The notes under the pieces were generated by a model. The model worked only from the letters and a program-made list of their open reading frames with translations, was not told the DNA's origin and did not search any database. Positions 7,354 to 14,060 of a DNA stretch of 14,138 bases are shown one piece after another. The stretch is from contig JAITDK010000243.1 of NCBI GenBank assembly GCA_031282605.1, forward strand, positions 1-14,138, read 5' to 3'. The stretch's first letter is position 1, and each line of letters opens with the position of its first letter. Source of the DNA: Oscillospiraceae bacterium (lineage in GTDB: Bacteria; Bacillota; Clostridia; Christensenellales; Aristaeellaceae). Position numbers and translations under genes: made by a program.

Positions 7354-8192
7354 CCGTCGGAAAGCTGCGGAAAAACACTTGGATGGTGTTCGTCTACACC
7401 CTCTTATTGGCGGGCGCGGCGGCCTCACTCGCGCCGCTGTATTGGCTCGTTCGGTCATCGTTCATGTCCTTGTCCCAGATTTTCATACTGCCGCCCAAAT
7501 GGATTCCCTCGCCATTCCGGTGGAGCAACTACGCAAAGGCGTTCAGCGTCGTTCCGTTCGGGCGGTATTATCTGAATACCGCGCTCATCGTGGCGGGCGT
7601 CGTCTCCGGCACGGTGATCACCTCGTCCTTAAGCGCGTACGCGTTCGCGCGGCTGCGCTGGCGGGGTCGCAATGCGCTGTTCGCATGCCTGATCGCGAGC
7701 ATGATGCTGCCCTTCGCCGTGACGATGATTCCGCTGTTCGTGGGCTGGAGCCGCCTGGGTTTTGCCAACACCTACGTGCCGCTCATACTGCCCGCCTGGT
7801 TCGGCGGCGGCGCATACAACATCTTCCTGCTGAGGCAGTTCTACATGACCATACCGCGCGAGCTGGACGAATCCGCGTTTGTGGACGGCGCGGGGTATGT
7901 GACCATCTACCGGAGCATACTCCTGCCGCTGACGCGCCCCGCGCTGATCGTGGTGGGTATGTTCGCCTTCATGGGGTGCTGGAACGACTTCCTAGGCCCC
8001 CTGATCTACCTATCCAGCTCGTCGCTGTACACGGTGTCGCTGGGGCTTCGCATGTTCCAGGGCATGTACAACGCGGAATGGAATTTGATGATGGCGGCTT
8101 CCGTCGTGGCGCTGCTGCCGGTCATCGTTGTATTTTTCATCGGACAGCGGTATATTATCGAGGGTATCACGCTTACGGGCATAAAAGGGTGA
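7350..8192 (+). CDS. Sugar ABC transporter permease 2 (MalG/UgpE/AraQ type)
   Basis: A 280-residue membrane permease, partner of the preceding one. It opens with a hydrophobic segment (VFVYTLLLAGAAASLAPLYWLVRS) and shows the family sequences SSLSAYAFARLRWRGRN and MLPFAVTMIPLF. The EAA loop starts at E174: ESAFVDGAGYVTIYRSILLP, followed by FAFMGCWNDFLGPLIYL, which is typical of the MalG/AraQ side. The start ATG overlaps the stop of permease 1 (ATGA), with a GGGGAAGGGGG stretch upstream. Only 6 nt separate its stop from the GH172 start, so uptake and breakdown genes sit in one operon. Confidence 0.95.
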   Translation: MTVGKLRKNTWMVFVYTLLLAGAAASLAPLYWLVRSSFMSLSQIFILPPKWIPSPFRWSNYAKAFSVVPFGRYYLNTALIVAGVVSGTVITSSLSAYAFARLRWRGRNALFACLIASMMLPFAVTMIPLFVGWSRLGFANTYVPLILPAWFGGGAYNIFLLRQFYMTIPRELDESAFVDGAGYVTIYRSILLPLTRPALIVVGMFAFMGCWNDFLGPLIYLSSSSLYTVSLGLRMFQGMYNAEWNLMMAASVVALLPVIVVFFIGQRYIIEGITLTGIKG

Positions 8193-8198
8193 ACGTTT

Positions 8199-9803
8199 AT
8201 GAAGATAGCCTGGCAGGATTTATTGAACCGATTGACAGATCTGGACGCGCTGACGCTGCCTCCGCCGCCTGGCGAGCGTAGCGGGTGCGTTTCGAGTACA
8301 GATCGGCGTTCCCGATATGACGCATCGTCCGGCACGTATGTCGATTGGGGTGCGAACGACGACGGAACGGGCTATGTGCGCACGTTGGACGCCGGCGGGA
8401 TTGTCGCGTGTGAACTGGATGGACCGGGGACGCTCACACGCGTGTGGTCGGCGATGCCCGGCACGGGGCATATCCGGATATTCATCGACGACGAAAAGGT
8501 CATGGATCGCCCGTTCATAGAAATGTTCACCCGGTTCGGAGCCGACTTCGCGCCGCTGAATCTGCCGAACGTTTGCCCGGTCACATCGCGCGGATACAAC
8601 AGTTATCTTCCGATTCCGTTCCAAAAGCGTCTGCGCGTTGAGTTCGCGGAAGGCTGGGGCGCGTATTACCAGTTCACTTACACGCTTTTTCCTCAAGACG
8701 CCGTCGTGCCGCGGTATCAAGATATCTTCTCCCGTGAGAATCGCATCGCCTTGGCGAAACTGGACAGACGGCTGTGGTTGAGAACGCCGGGCGGTTTTCC
8801 TAACGATTCAGCGAGCGTTCAACTACCGCCCGCGCGGGAGACGACCATCTGGGAAGCGACGGGCCGCGGGAAGATCACGCGCGTGCGGCTGCGTGCGGCG
8901 AACCCGAATGACGCGAACGGGATCATTTTGAGGGTGTATTGGGACGGCGATCCAGCGCCCGCCGCGCTCGCGCCGCTGCCGGATTTCTTCGGCGGGCGGG
9001 CGAATCCCTTTTCCACGCTGGTCAGCGGGCTGAACGGCGGCGTTTGGTATGCCGATTGGGTGATGCCATACGCGAACGGGGCGCGGATAACGGCGGAAAA
9101 TCTACATCTCCATCCGATGAGTATTTCGGCGTTCGTGGAGACCGCGCCTTGCCCGGACGCTTCGGAACGCCTACGCTTCTTCGCGCGTTGGACGCGCGGC
9201 GATTGGGCGGGGATGACGGCGGCGGAGCGCCTGCGCTTCCAGCCTGGCGGCGACAGATGGCCTGATTGGCCGCTGCTGCGCTTGCCTGACGCCGGTGTGG
9301 GGCGATTCTGCGGTTTCCACTTGCGCGTGCTGGACACATGGAAGCATCCGGTTCAATCGCCGCAAGACGCGTGGTGGTTCAATTATCCGGACGATCCGAC
9401 ACAACCGCGCGGCGATTGGTTCGACTGGTGGTGGGGGGAAGGCGACGAGAAATTCTTTGTCGACGGCGAGAAGTTTCCCTCGACATTCGGCACGGGCAGC
9501 GAGGATTATTTCGGTTACGCCTGGGCGGCTGAACCGCCGTTCGCCTTGTTTGACGCGCCGTTCGCCGCAAACAGCGATGTGCCCCTAGATGGCAACGGCG
9601 TGACCAGCGCGGTTCGGTTCCAAGTAGCGGACAACGTCCCTTTCCGGAGAGGGTTCGAGGCTTATCTGGAGAAATACAAGAGCGGCGCGTGGTGCGAGGG
9701 GGGCGTGTGCCGATTCGCCGCCACCGCTTACGGCTACGCGGCGAATCCGCTGTCGCCGCCCGAATCCGTCACAGCGGAACATCTTTCCACAATGGAGGCG
9801 TAA
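8199..9803 (+). CDS. GH172 (DUF2961) glycoside hydrolase, probable alpha-furanosidase
   Basis: A 534-residue protein with DUF2961/GH172 signatures throughout: DGPGTLTRVWSAMPGTGHIRIFIDD near the N-terminus, and WWWGEGDEKFFVDGEKFPS then GTGSEDYFGYAW near the C-terminus. E414 (GEGDE) and E435 (GSEDYF) are 21 residues apart, the same spacing I recall for the two catalytic glutamates of the founding family member (E270 and E291, an alpha-fructofuranosidase / difructose dianhydride I synthase-hydrolase from Bifidobacterium dentium). Other GH172 members act on alpha-D-arabinofuranosides. There is no signal peptide, so it should work in the cytoplasm on imported sugar. The start has AAGGGTG 7 nt upstream. 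The next gene encodes a GH32 enzyme, which favours a fructose-containing substrate. Family assignment is firm; substrate is inferred. Confidence 0.9.
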   Translation: MKIAWQDLLNRLTDLDALTLPPPPGERSGCVSSTDRRSRYDASSGTYVDWGANDDGTGYVRTLDAGGIVACELDGPGTLTRVWSAMPGTGHIRIFIDDEKVMDRPFIEMFTRFGADFAPLNLPNVCPVTSRGYNSYLPIPFQKRLRVEFAEGWGAYYQFTYTLFPQDAVVPRYQDIFSRENRIALAKLDRRLWLRTPGGFPNDSASVQLPPARETTIWEATGRGKITRVRLRAANPNDANGIILRVYWDGDPAPAALAPLPDFFGGRANPFSTLVSGLNGGVWYADWVMPYANGARITAENLHLHPMSISAFVETAPCPDASERLRFFARWTRGDWAGMTAAERLRFQPGGDRWPDWPLLRLPDAGVGRFCGFHLRVLDTWKHPVQSPQDAWWFNYPDDPTQPRGDWFDWWWGEGDEKFFVDGEKFPSTFGTGSEDYFGYAWAAEPPFALFDAPFAANSDVPLDGNGVTSAVRFQVADNVPFRRGFEAYLEKYKSGAWCEGGVCRFAATAYGYAANPLSPPESVTAEHLSTMEA

Positions 9804-9805
9804 GC

Positions 9806-11122
9806 ATGCGTCCCAAACTGCATTTTACCCCACGTACAGGCTGGACGAACGACCCAAACGGCCTGTTCTTCGATGGGGAAGTCTATCATCTATTCGCTCA
9901 GCATAACCCGGACGCGACGGTTTGGGGTCCTATGCACTGGCTGCATGCGACAAGCCCGGATCTGCTGCGCTGGACGGAGCGGGGAATTTCCCTGTTCCCA
10001 AATGAATTGGGAACCATGTTCTCCGGCAGTATGGTGCGTGATCCGGCGAATACGGCGGGTTTCGGCGCGAACGCCTATGTGGCTATGTTTACTCAGCATG
10101 GCGCGGCGCAAACGCAAAGCCTTGCGTATTCCGCGGACGGGCATCATTTTACGTGCTATCCGGGGAATCCTGTCGTCGAAAACCCGGGCATTGCGGATTT
10201 CCGCGACCCGAAGGTTTTCTGGGACGTCGCCCGCAAACGTTGGGCGATGGCGCTCGCGGCGCATGACCGCATACGGTTTTACGCGTCGCCCGACTTGAAA
10301 CGATGGACTAACACCGGCGAATGGGTCATGGAGGATATCCGATCCTACGGCGATGTTTTGGAATGCCCGGATCTGTTCGAACTGTCAGGCGACGGGCTGA
10401 CCGCTTGGGTGCTGACTATAAGCGTCGGCGCGCCGGGCGTACTGGGCGGCGGGAAGGTTTGGTATCTGCTGGGCGCATACGACGGTGAAACGTTCCGTCC
10501 ATTTAAAAATGAAAAACCCCGGCGGCTGGACGCCGGCCCGGACGACTACGCGGGTGTGACGTTCAACGGCTTGGCGGAACGCGTGTATGTCGGCTGGGCG
10601 GCGAACCCCGCTTACGCCGATAAGGTTCCTGATACGGACGGCTATCGCGGTCAGATGACGTTGCCGCGCAGGCTTTCGCTCGTCAAAACGGCGGCGGGAC
10701 CGCGCGTTGCGGCTATGCCCGTACTGTCGGACGCGGTCGTCGAAAACATATCGGACGGCTACGCCTTGCCGGACGCGCCGTTTGCGCTGCGGTTGATCGC
10801 GGAAGATGGATTCCGCGCCGACTTTGAAAACGATAGCGGCGAACGATTGGCGTTCGGTCTGGATGAACAGGGGGTTTGGCTGGATCGACGCAGCGCGGGC
10901 GCAAAGGGGTTTAGCGAAACGTTCGACAGGCTGTCTTTCGTCCGCGCGGAACGCTTGCGTTCCGGGCCGGCGGATGTGCTGGCTGCGCTGGACGGAGGAA
11001 TTTTAGAGTTATACGTGGACGGCGGGTTGATTTGTATGACGATGCTGGCGTTCCCAAGCGCGGCGTATTCAAGGTTAAGGGTGGAGGGCAATGTCGCCAA
11101 CCTAAGTCCTAAAGCGCGGTAA
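9806..11122 (+). CDS. GH32 fructan beta-fructosidase (SacC-like exo-levanase/exo-inulinase type)
   Basis: A 438-residue GH32 enzyme that releases fructose from beta-fructofuranosides. The three diagnostic motifs are intact: nucleophile D16 in WTNDPNG, D134 in FRDPKVFW, and acid/base E186 in ECPDLF. WGPMHWLHATSPDLLRW and LGTMFSGSMV resemble levanase/exo-inulinase (SacC) proteins more than sucrose-6-phosphate hydrolases, which suits uptake of unphosphorylated sugar by an ABC importer. The five-bladed propeller is followed by a short C-terminal beta-sandwich (ILELYVDGG region). No signal peptide is present, so it is cytoplasmic. The ATG at 9806 has GGAGG 7 nt upstream and lies only 2 nt after the GH172 stop; an open upstream extension to 9689 is a frame shadow inside GH172. 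It is the last gene of the locus. Confidence 0.95.
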   Translation: MRPKLHFTPRTGWTNDPNGLFFDGEVYHLFAQHNPDATVWGPMHWLHATSPDLLRWTERGISLFPNELGTMFSGSMVRDPANTAGFGANAYVAMFTQHGAAQTQSLAYSADGHHFTCYPGNPVVENPGIADFRDPKVFWDVARKRWAMALAAHDRIRFYASPDLKRWTNTGEWVMEDIRSYGDVLECPDLFELSGDGLTAWVLTISVGAPGVLGGGKVWYLLGAYDGETFRPFKNEKPRRLDAGPDDYAGVTFNGLAERVYVGWAANPAYADKVPDTDGYRGQMTLPRRLSLVKTAAGPRVAAMPVLSDAVVENISDGYALPDAPFALRLIAEDGFRADFENDSGERLAFGLDEQGVWLDRRSAGAKGFSETFDRLSFVRAERLRSGPADVLAALDGGILELYVDGGLICMTMLAFPSAAYSRLRVEGNVANLSPKAR

Positions 11123-11352
11123 GGTTTTTTCGTTACATGGTCTGGGGCGAAGGTGTGGGTATCTAGGCACAGAGCGACCAGCCTTGACGTGGACAGGGTG
11201 TCTGGCGATGTCGGCGGCCAAAGCCTCTAACATCGCCTGCCTCCGCTCTTCGGAGGGTTCGGCCATCAGTAAGTAGAGCTTAAATAGCCTCAAGAATCTC
11301 AAATTTGGAACTGCTGCCACACCCTGAACGGCGATTGACACGCCGCCAAGAA
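11102..11352 (-). other. Minus-strand open stretch, possible transposase C-terminal scrap
   Basis: This part of the 405-bp gap after the GH32 gene holds an 80-odd codon open frame on the minus strand, from a TAA just beyond 11352 down to 11102, with a GTG at 11341. The translation has a helical stretch (LRFLRLFKLYLLMAE) and a basic tail (HPVHVKAGRSVPRYPHLRP) that reminds me of C-termini of IS4-type transposases. There is no ribosome binding site, and its 5' end overlaps the promoter of the next plus-strand gene. I would not call it a working gene. Confidence 0.25.
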
Positions 11353-11364
11353 TCGTGTTATAAT
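11335..11364 (+). promoter_or_regulatory. Consensus sigma-A promoter of the polyprenol-kinase-like operon
   Basis: TTGACA (11335-11340) and TATAAT (11359-11364) are both perfect consensus boxes, with an 18-nt spacer. Transcription would start near 11371, giving a leader of about 155 nt before the first gene. This is the strongest promoter in the window and suggests constitutive expression unless the leader controls it. Confidence 0.85.
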
Positions 11365-11395
11365 TAAGTTAAAGGTAATTGGATGTTTGTGATGT

Positions 11396-11451
11396 TCGCG
11401 TGTAAAAAAATTGGCGCCGGCGTGCATAATGGAGACCTCTACTGCACGCGA
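11396..11451 (+). promoter_or_regulatory. Leader RNA with two competing hairpins
   Basis: Helix B pairs GCGTGCA (11420-11426) with TGCACGC (11443-11449), 7 bp around a 16-nt loop. Helix A pairs TCGCGTG (11396-11402) with CACGCGA (11445-11451). Both use the same 3' strand, so only one can form at a time. I recognise no known riboswitch here and see no U-tract, so it does not look like a standard attenuator. Confidence 0.35.
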
Positions 11452-11528
11452 GGTAGCGGGTTGCATATTCTTCAGGTGGATAACTTGATTTTAATAGATT
11501 ACAAATAGGTTATAAAGGGATGAGTAAA

Positions 11529-12257
11529 ATGCTGATAGAGTTTTTCCGGGGGTTAGCGATATTGATCGGATACTTCGCGATCGACGTAGTCGGCATGCTG
11601 GCGTTGAGGAAATACGTGCCAATGCCAACGGAGGTATTCCGTAAACTCCTGCACCTGATTCTGTTATGCACCGTATTCATCTGGCTGTACGCATTTGAAA
11701 CATGGTGGCTGTCCGCACTCGCCGCGAACGCGTTCGCAGCCATGGTATATCCGATCCTGATGGCCGTCGAGAGACTGCCGATATTCTCTGGGGTGTTCGC
11801 CAAGCTGTTCGTCGAGAGGAATGCCGGGGAGTTCAGGCGCAGTTTGATGGTGGTCTCGCTTATGTTCGCCATACTGATATGCGTATGCTGGGGCTTGCTG
11901 GGCGAGAGATATCTTGTGCTTGCGGCGGTGATGGGCTGGGGGATAGGCGACGGCGCGGCGGCGCTGGTGGGCAAACGGTTCGGCAAGCGTTTCCTGATGG
12001 GCAGGATGATAGAGGGTCGCAAGAGTGTAGAGGGAAGCGCGGCGATGTTTACATGCGCGTTTGTGTCGGTGGCGGCAGTGCTGTTGGGGTATCAAGCGGC
12101 GCCGTGGTACGCGTGCCTGACGATCGCGCTGGTGACGGCCGTCGTGCTGGCCGTCGTCGAACTATACACGCGGCGTGGAATGGATACGATAACATGCCCG
12201 TTGGCGGCGGTGGCGACGATGATGCCTCTCATATATCTATGGAACGGCGTGTTGTGA
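11529..12257 (+). CDS. Polyprenol/dolichol-kinase-like membrane protein (COG0170, SEC59/VTE5 type)
   Basis: A 242-residue integral membrane protein of the CTP-dependent polyprenol kinase / phosphatidate cytidylyltransferase-like family, with about seven hydrophobic segments. Family signatures are FRKLLHL (37-43), GWGIGDGAAALVGKRFGKR (136-154), EGRKSVEGS (162-170) and RGMDTITCP (216-224). Members phosphorylate long-chain lipid alcohols (dolichol, phytol, undecaprenol or diacylglycerol-like) with CTP; the bacterial substrate cannot be read from sequence. The ATG at 11529 is preferred because AAAGGG ends 9 nt before it; the ATG at 11520 directly abuts that site. A strong promoter and a 150-nt leader precede it. 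The next gene overlaps its 3' end, so they form an operon. Confidence 0.85.
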   Translation: MLIEFFRGLAILIGYFAIDVVGMLALRKYVPMPTEVFRKLLHLILLCTVFIWLYAFETWWLSALAANAFAAMVYPILMAVERLPIFSGVFAKLFVERNAGEFRRSLMVVSLMFAILICVCWGLLGERYLVLAAVMGWGIGDGAAALVGKRFGKRFLMGRMIEGRKSVEGSAAMFTCAFVSVAAVLLGYQAAPWYACLTIALVTAVVLAVVELYTRRGMDTITCPLAAVATMMPLIYLWNGVL

Positions 12258-12877
12258 AAGCGGCGGAGCGATCCGGCGGAAGAACCCTGCTGGCCTCGGT
12301 ACTGCTAAGCGCGCCCGGCCCCATCATACTGGGGGTCGGGCTGTTGTTCGGCAGTTCGTCAACACAGATTGCGGATTTTATAAGGCGAACAGCGGAATTA
12401 GCCGCGTTATTCGTATCGCTGTTCGTCTACCGCTCGCTGCATTCGGGCAACGCACAGCAAACGGATGAAGGCAGGCGTAATTTAGAGCGCGCGGCAAACG
12501 CCAGTGTCGGCGCAGCCATGTGTTTGTCGGGAACGGTAATGCTGCTGCTGATCTTCAAATCCAACGCGGATAAGGGCAATGTCGCAACAGGCCTGATTAT
12601 CGCCGCTCTCGGCGTGGTCACGAACACATGGTTTTGGTTTCGCTACAGACGGTTAAACGACAAGAACCCGGAGGCCGTACTGGCCGCTCAGGTGAAGTTG
12701 TACAGAGCTAAGTCGCTCGTGGACGCGTGTGTCTGCGCAGCGCTGGCGACGGTTTTATTCGCGCCTGACACATCAGCCGCCACTTACATGGACATGGCGG
12801 GCAGCGCTGCTGTGGCCGCCTACCTAATCGTAAGCGGCATCCTCATACTAAAGCCTAAAAACGCCGCCGCTGTCTAA
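12239..12877 (+). CDS. Diverged cation-efflux-like (CDF) membrane protein
   Basis: A 212-residue membrane protein with five to six hydrophobic segments, similar in layout to the membrane part of cation diffusion facilitators (GSSSTQIADFIRRTAELAALF resembles CDF helix 2, and AKSLVDACVCAAL resembles helix 5). The acidic/histidine residues that bind metal in helices 2 and 5 of true CDF proteins are mostly replaced, leaving only the D in SLVDA, and no C-terminal cytoplasmic domain is present. It may therefore not move metal ions. The ATG at 12239 overlaps the preceding stop by 19 nt; a GTG at 12254 (GTGA overlap) is an equally plausible start. Coupling to the polyprenol-kinase-like gene hints at a shared membrane role. 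Similarity to CDF is my reading and is moderately sure. Confidence 0.6.
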   Translation: MERRVVKAAERSGGRTLLASVLLSAPGPIILGVGLLFGSSSTQIADFIRRTAELAALFVSLFVYRSLHSGNAQQTDEGRRNLERAANASVGAAMCLSGTVMLLLIFKSNADKGNVATGLIIAALGVVTNTWFWFRYRRLNDKNPEAVLAAQVKLYRAKSLVDACVCAALATVLFAPDTSAATYMDMAGSAAVAAYLIVSGILILKPKNAAAV

Positions 12878-13061
12878 CGGGAACAGTTTCAACGGATTAA
12901 GCTATTACGACCAGGCGTTGCGCTTACCTCATGTCTGCACTCAAATGACTTCGACTTTGACTTTCTTGTTCGGTTCGCGCTCGCCTAGTAATTATTCGAA
13001 ATTAGTAGCATTCGCGAGCAATTTAACGCAAATCAACGATAGTGCACGTTATTGATCTTCA

Positions 13062-13094
13062 ACTGACTATTACTGACATTGACTACCACTGACC
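13062..13094 (+). promoter_or_regulatory. Degenerate CtsR-like heptamer pairs at the Hsp20 promoter
   Basis: ACTGACT-ATT-ACTGACA (13062-13078) and ATTGACT-ACC-ACTGACC (13078-13094) each have two TGAC-containing heptamers in the 10-bp register of a CtsR site (TTTGACY-N3-TTTGACY). Each heptamer differs from consensus at one to three positions. They overlap the -35 box and spacer of the promoter. Confidence 0.35.
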
Positions 13095-13107
13095 TATATC
13101 GTATACT
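13079..13107 (+). promoter_or_regulatory. Sigma-A promoter of hsp20
   Basis: TTGACT (13079-13084) and TATACT (13102-13107) are exactly 17 nt apart. Transcription would start near 13114, leaving a leader of about 145 nt. The rest of the 381-bp gap before hsp20 (12878-13061) is AT-richer and shows only a loose inverted repeat GCTCGC/GCGAGC (12979-13019); I see no gene in it. Confidence 0.8.
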
Positions 13108-13156
13108 CTTCTCGTCAAGAGGAATCAACAGTACGGCGTATCAACCAGAGATGCAT

Positions 13157-13189
13157 GCGGAATCAGCGCGTCGGTAATTCCTGCATAAT
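13157..13189 (+). promoter_or_regulatory. Hairpin in the hsp20 leader RNA
   Basis: An ATGC-GGAAT arm pairs with ATTCC-GCAT, 9 bp with one bulged T, around a 13-nt loop rich in GC. It lies about 60 nt before the ribosome binding site and does not pair with it, so it is not an obvious thermosensor. It might affect mRNA stability. Confidence 0.35.
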
Positions 13190-13259
13190 CTGGTGGTTTG
13201 CCGGGAATGATAGTCGCGACGACAACAGCAACTTTATTATCGAGAAGGAGGCTTCACAA

Positions 13260-13724
13260 ATGTTCAACATGATCCCGTATCGCAGAGCCAACCGCTCCCC
13301 CAACCTATTCGACGACCGCTTCTTCCGCTCGTTCTTTGATATGAGCGAGGGATTCCGCAGCGGATTCCAGGTGGACGTCCGCGACGAGGGCGACAAGTAC
13401 GTAATGGAGGCCGAATTGCCCGGCCTGAAGCAAGAGGATATCGAACTGACCGTCGATAACGACGTGCTGACCATCTCCGCCCAGCGCAGGAATGAACGCC
13501 GCGAGGAGAAAGAGAACTACCTGTACTGCGAACGCCGCAGCGGACGCTTCCAGCGCAGCTTCACGCTGGATGGCATCAACCAGGATCAGATCAACGCCAA
13601 GTATCAGGATGGCGTGCTGACGCTGCTGATGCCTAAAATCGCACCGGAACAGGCGCGTACCCAGCGCAAGATTCCCATTCAGAGCATCGACAACAACGCG
13701 CAAACGGATGTGCCGGTGCAATAA
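13260..13724 (+). CDS. Small heat-shock protein Hsp20 (alpha-crystallin family)
   Basis: A 154-residue ATP-independent holdase that binds unfolding proteins in the cytoplasm and keeps them ready for DnaK/DnaJ. The alpha-crystallin domain spans about residues 35-128, with VDVRDEGDKYVMEAELPGLK at its start and the signature GVLTLLMPK at 118-126. The C-terminal I-x-I anchor is IPI (138-140), needed for oligomer assembly. The N-terminal arm (FDDRFFRSFFDM) is typical. The ATG at 13260 is chosen because AAGGAGG lies 8 nt upstream; an in-frame extension to 13155 lacks such a site. Length is normal. It has its own promoter with possible CtsR-like repeats and is followed by a strong hairpin, so it is probably transcribed alone. 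Confidence 0.96.
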   Translation: MFNMIPYRRANRSPNLFDDRFFRSFFDMSEGFRSGFQVDVRDEGDKYVMEAELPGLKQEDIELTVDNDVLTISAQRRNERREEKENYLYCERRSGRFQRSFTLDGINQDQINAKYQDGVLTLLMPKIAPEQARTQRKIPIQSIDNNAQTDVPVQ

Positions 13725-13752
13725 TTTTGAATCACCGCATTGTAGCTAAGAA

Positions 13753-13785
13753 AAGCGCGCCGGGAATCTTTCCTCCGGCGCGCTT
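13753..13785 (+). terminator. Strong hairpin after hsp20, possible bidirectional terminator
   Basis: AAGCGCGCCGG (13753-13763) pairs perfectly with CCGGCGCGCTT (13775-13785), 11 bp around an 11-nt loop, 29 nt after the hsp20 stop. The plus-strand tail is only TTCGTT-like. On the minus strand the hairpin is followed by TTTTCTT, a better U-tract, so it may also stop transcription from the right. Confidence 0.65.
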
Positions 13786-13923
13786 CGTTGAATAAAACCC
13801 GTCAGCTTTGTTAAACCCGCCATGACCGAATTGAACGCTTCTTCAAATCGTCTCTCACCCAGCATGAAAAGGATGCACCAAACGGACAAACGATGCCGTA
13901 CGAGCCGCTGCGGAGGGACGCTG

Positions 13924-13941
13924 TTCGGTTTGCGAACCGAA
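13924..13941. repeat. Short perfect inverted repeat
   Basis: TTCGGTT and AACCGAA flank a 4-nt TGCG loop, and TGCGCTTTT follows on the plus strand. It could be a weak terminator or part of a larger structured element with the next inverted repeat. Confidence 0.5.
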
Positions 13942-13958
13942 TGCGCTTTTAGTTTGTG

Positions 13959-14018
13959 GCGCCCCGCCACTATGGCGTGAGTTGACTATTCCATTATACT
14001 ATTTTACTGGCGGGGCGC
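13959..14018. repeat. Perfect 11-bp inverted repeat around an AT-rich 38-bp spacer
   Basis: GCGCCCCGCCA (13959-13969) and TGGCGGGGCGC (14008-14018) are exact inverted copies. The spacer contains TTGACT and, on the minus strand, TATAAT, but no well-spaced promoter. The arrangement suggests a small mobile or structured intergenic element. The 413 bp after hsp20 carry no convincing gene. Confidence 0.6.
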
Positions 14019-14060
14019 GAGAGTTGGAACGCTGGAGCGAAGAACGATGGAACGAGGAAC

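Noticed and set aside
11099..11130. Terminator after the GH32 gene (AACCT/AGGTT stem and six T)
   Set aside because: The stem has only 5 bp with an 18-nt loop and overlaps the coding end, so support is too weak.
11437..11470. Cyclic di-GMP riboswitch, from a GGTAGCGGG segment resembling part of that class
   Set aside because: The other conserved segments of the class and the required pairing are missing.
12944..12962. Additional CtsR site (AATGACT ... TTTGACT)
   Set aside because: The two TGAC cores are 12 bp apart rather than 10, and the site is over 110 bp upstream of the promoter.
13108..13247. RNA thermometer pairing CTTCTCG (13108-13114) with CGAGAAG next to the hsp20 ribosome binding site
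   Set aside because: The first segment lies at or before the expected transcription start, so it would be mostly absent from the RNA.
13746..13970. 74-codon minus-strand open frame after hsp20
   Set aside because: No ribosome binding site, no recognisable family, it covers the hsp20 terminator hairpin and its start lies inside an inverted repeat.
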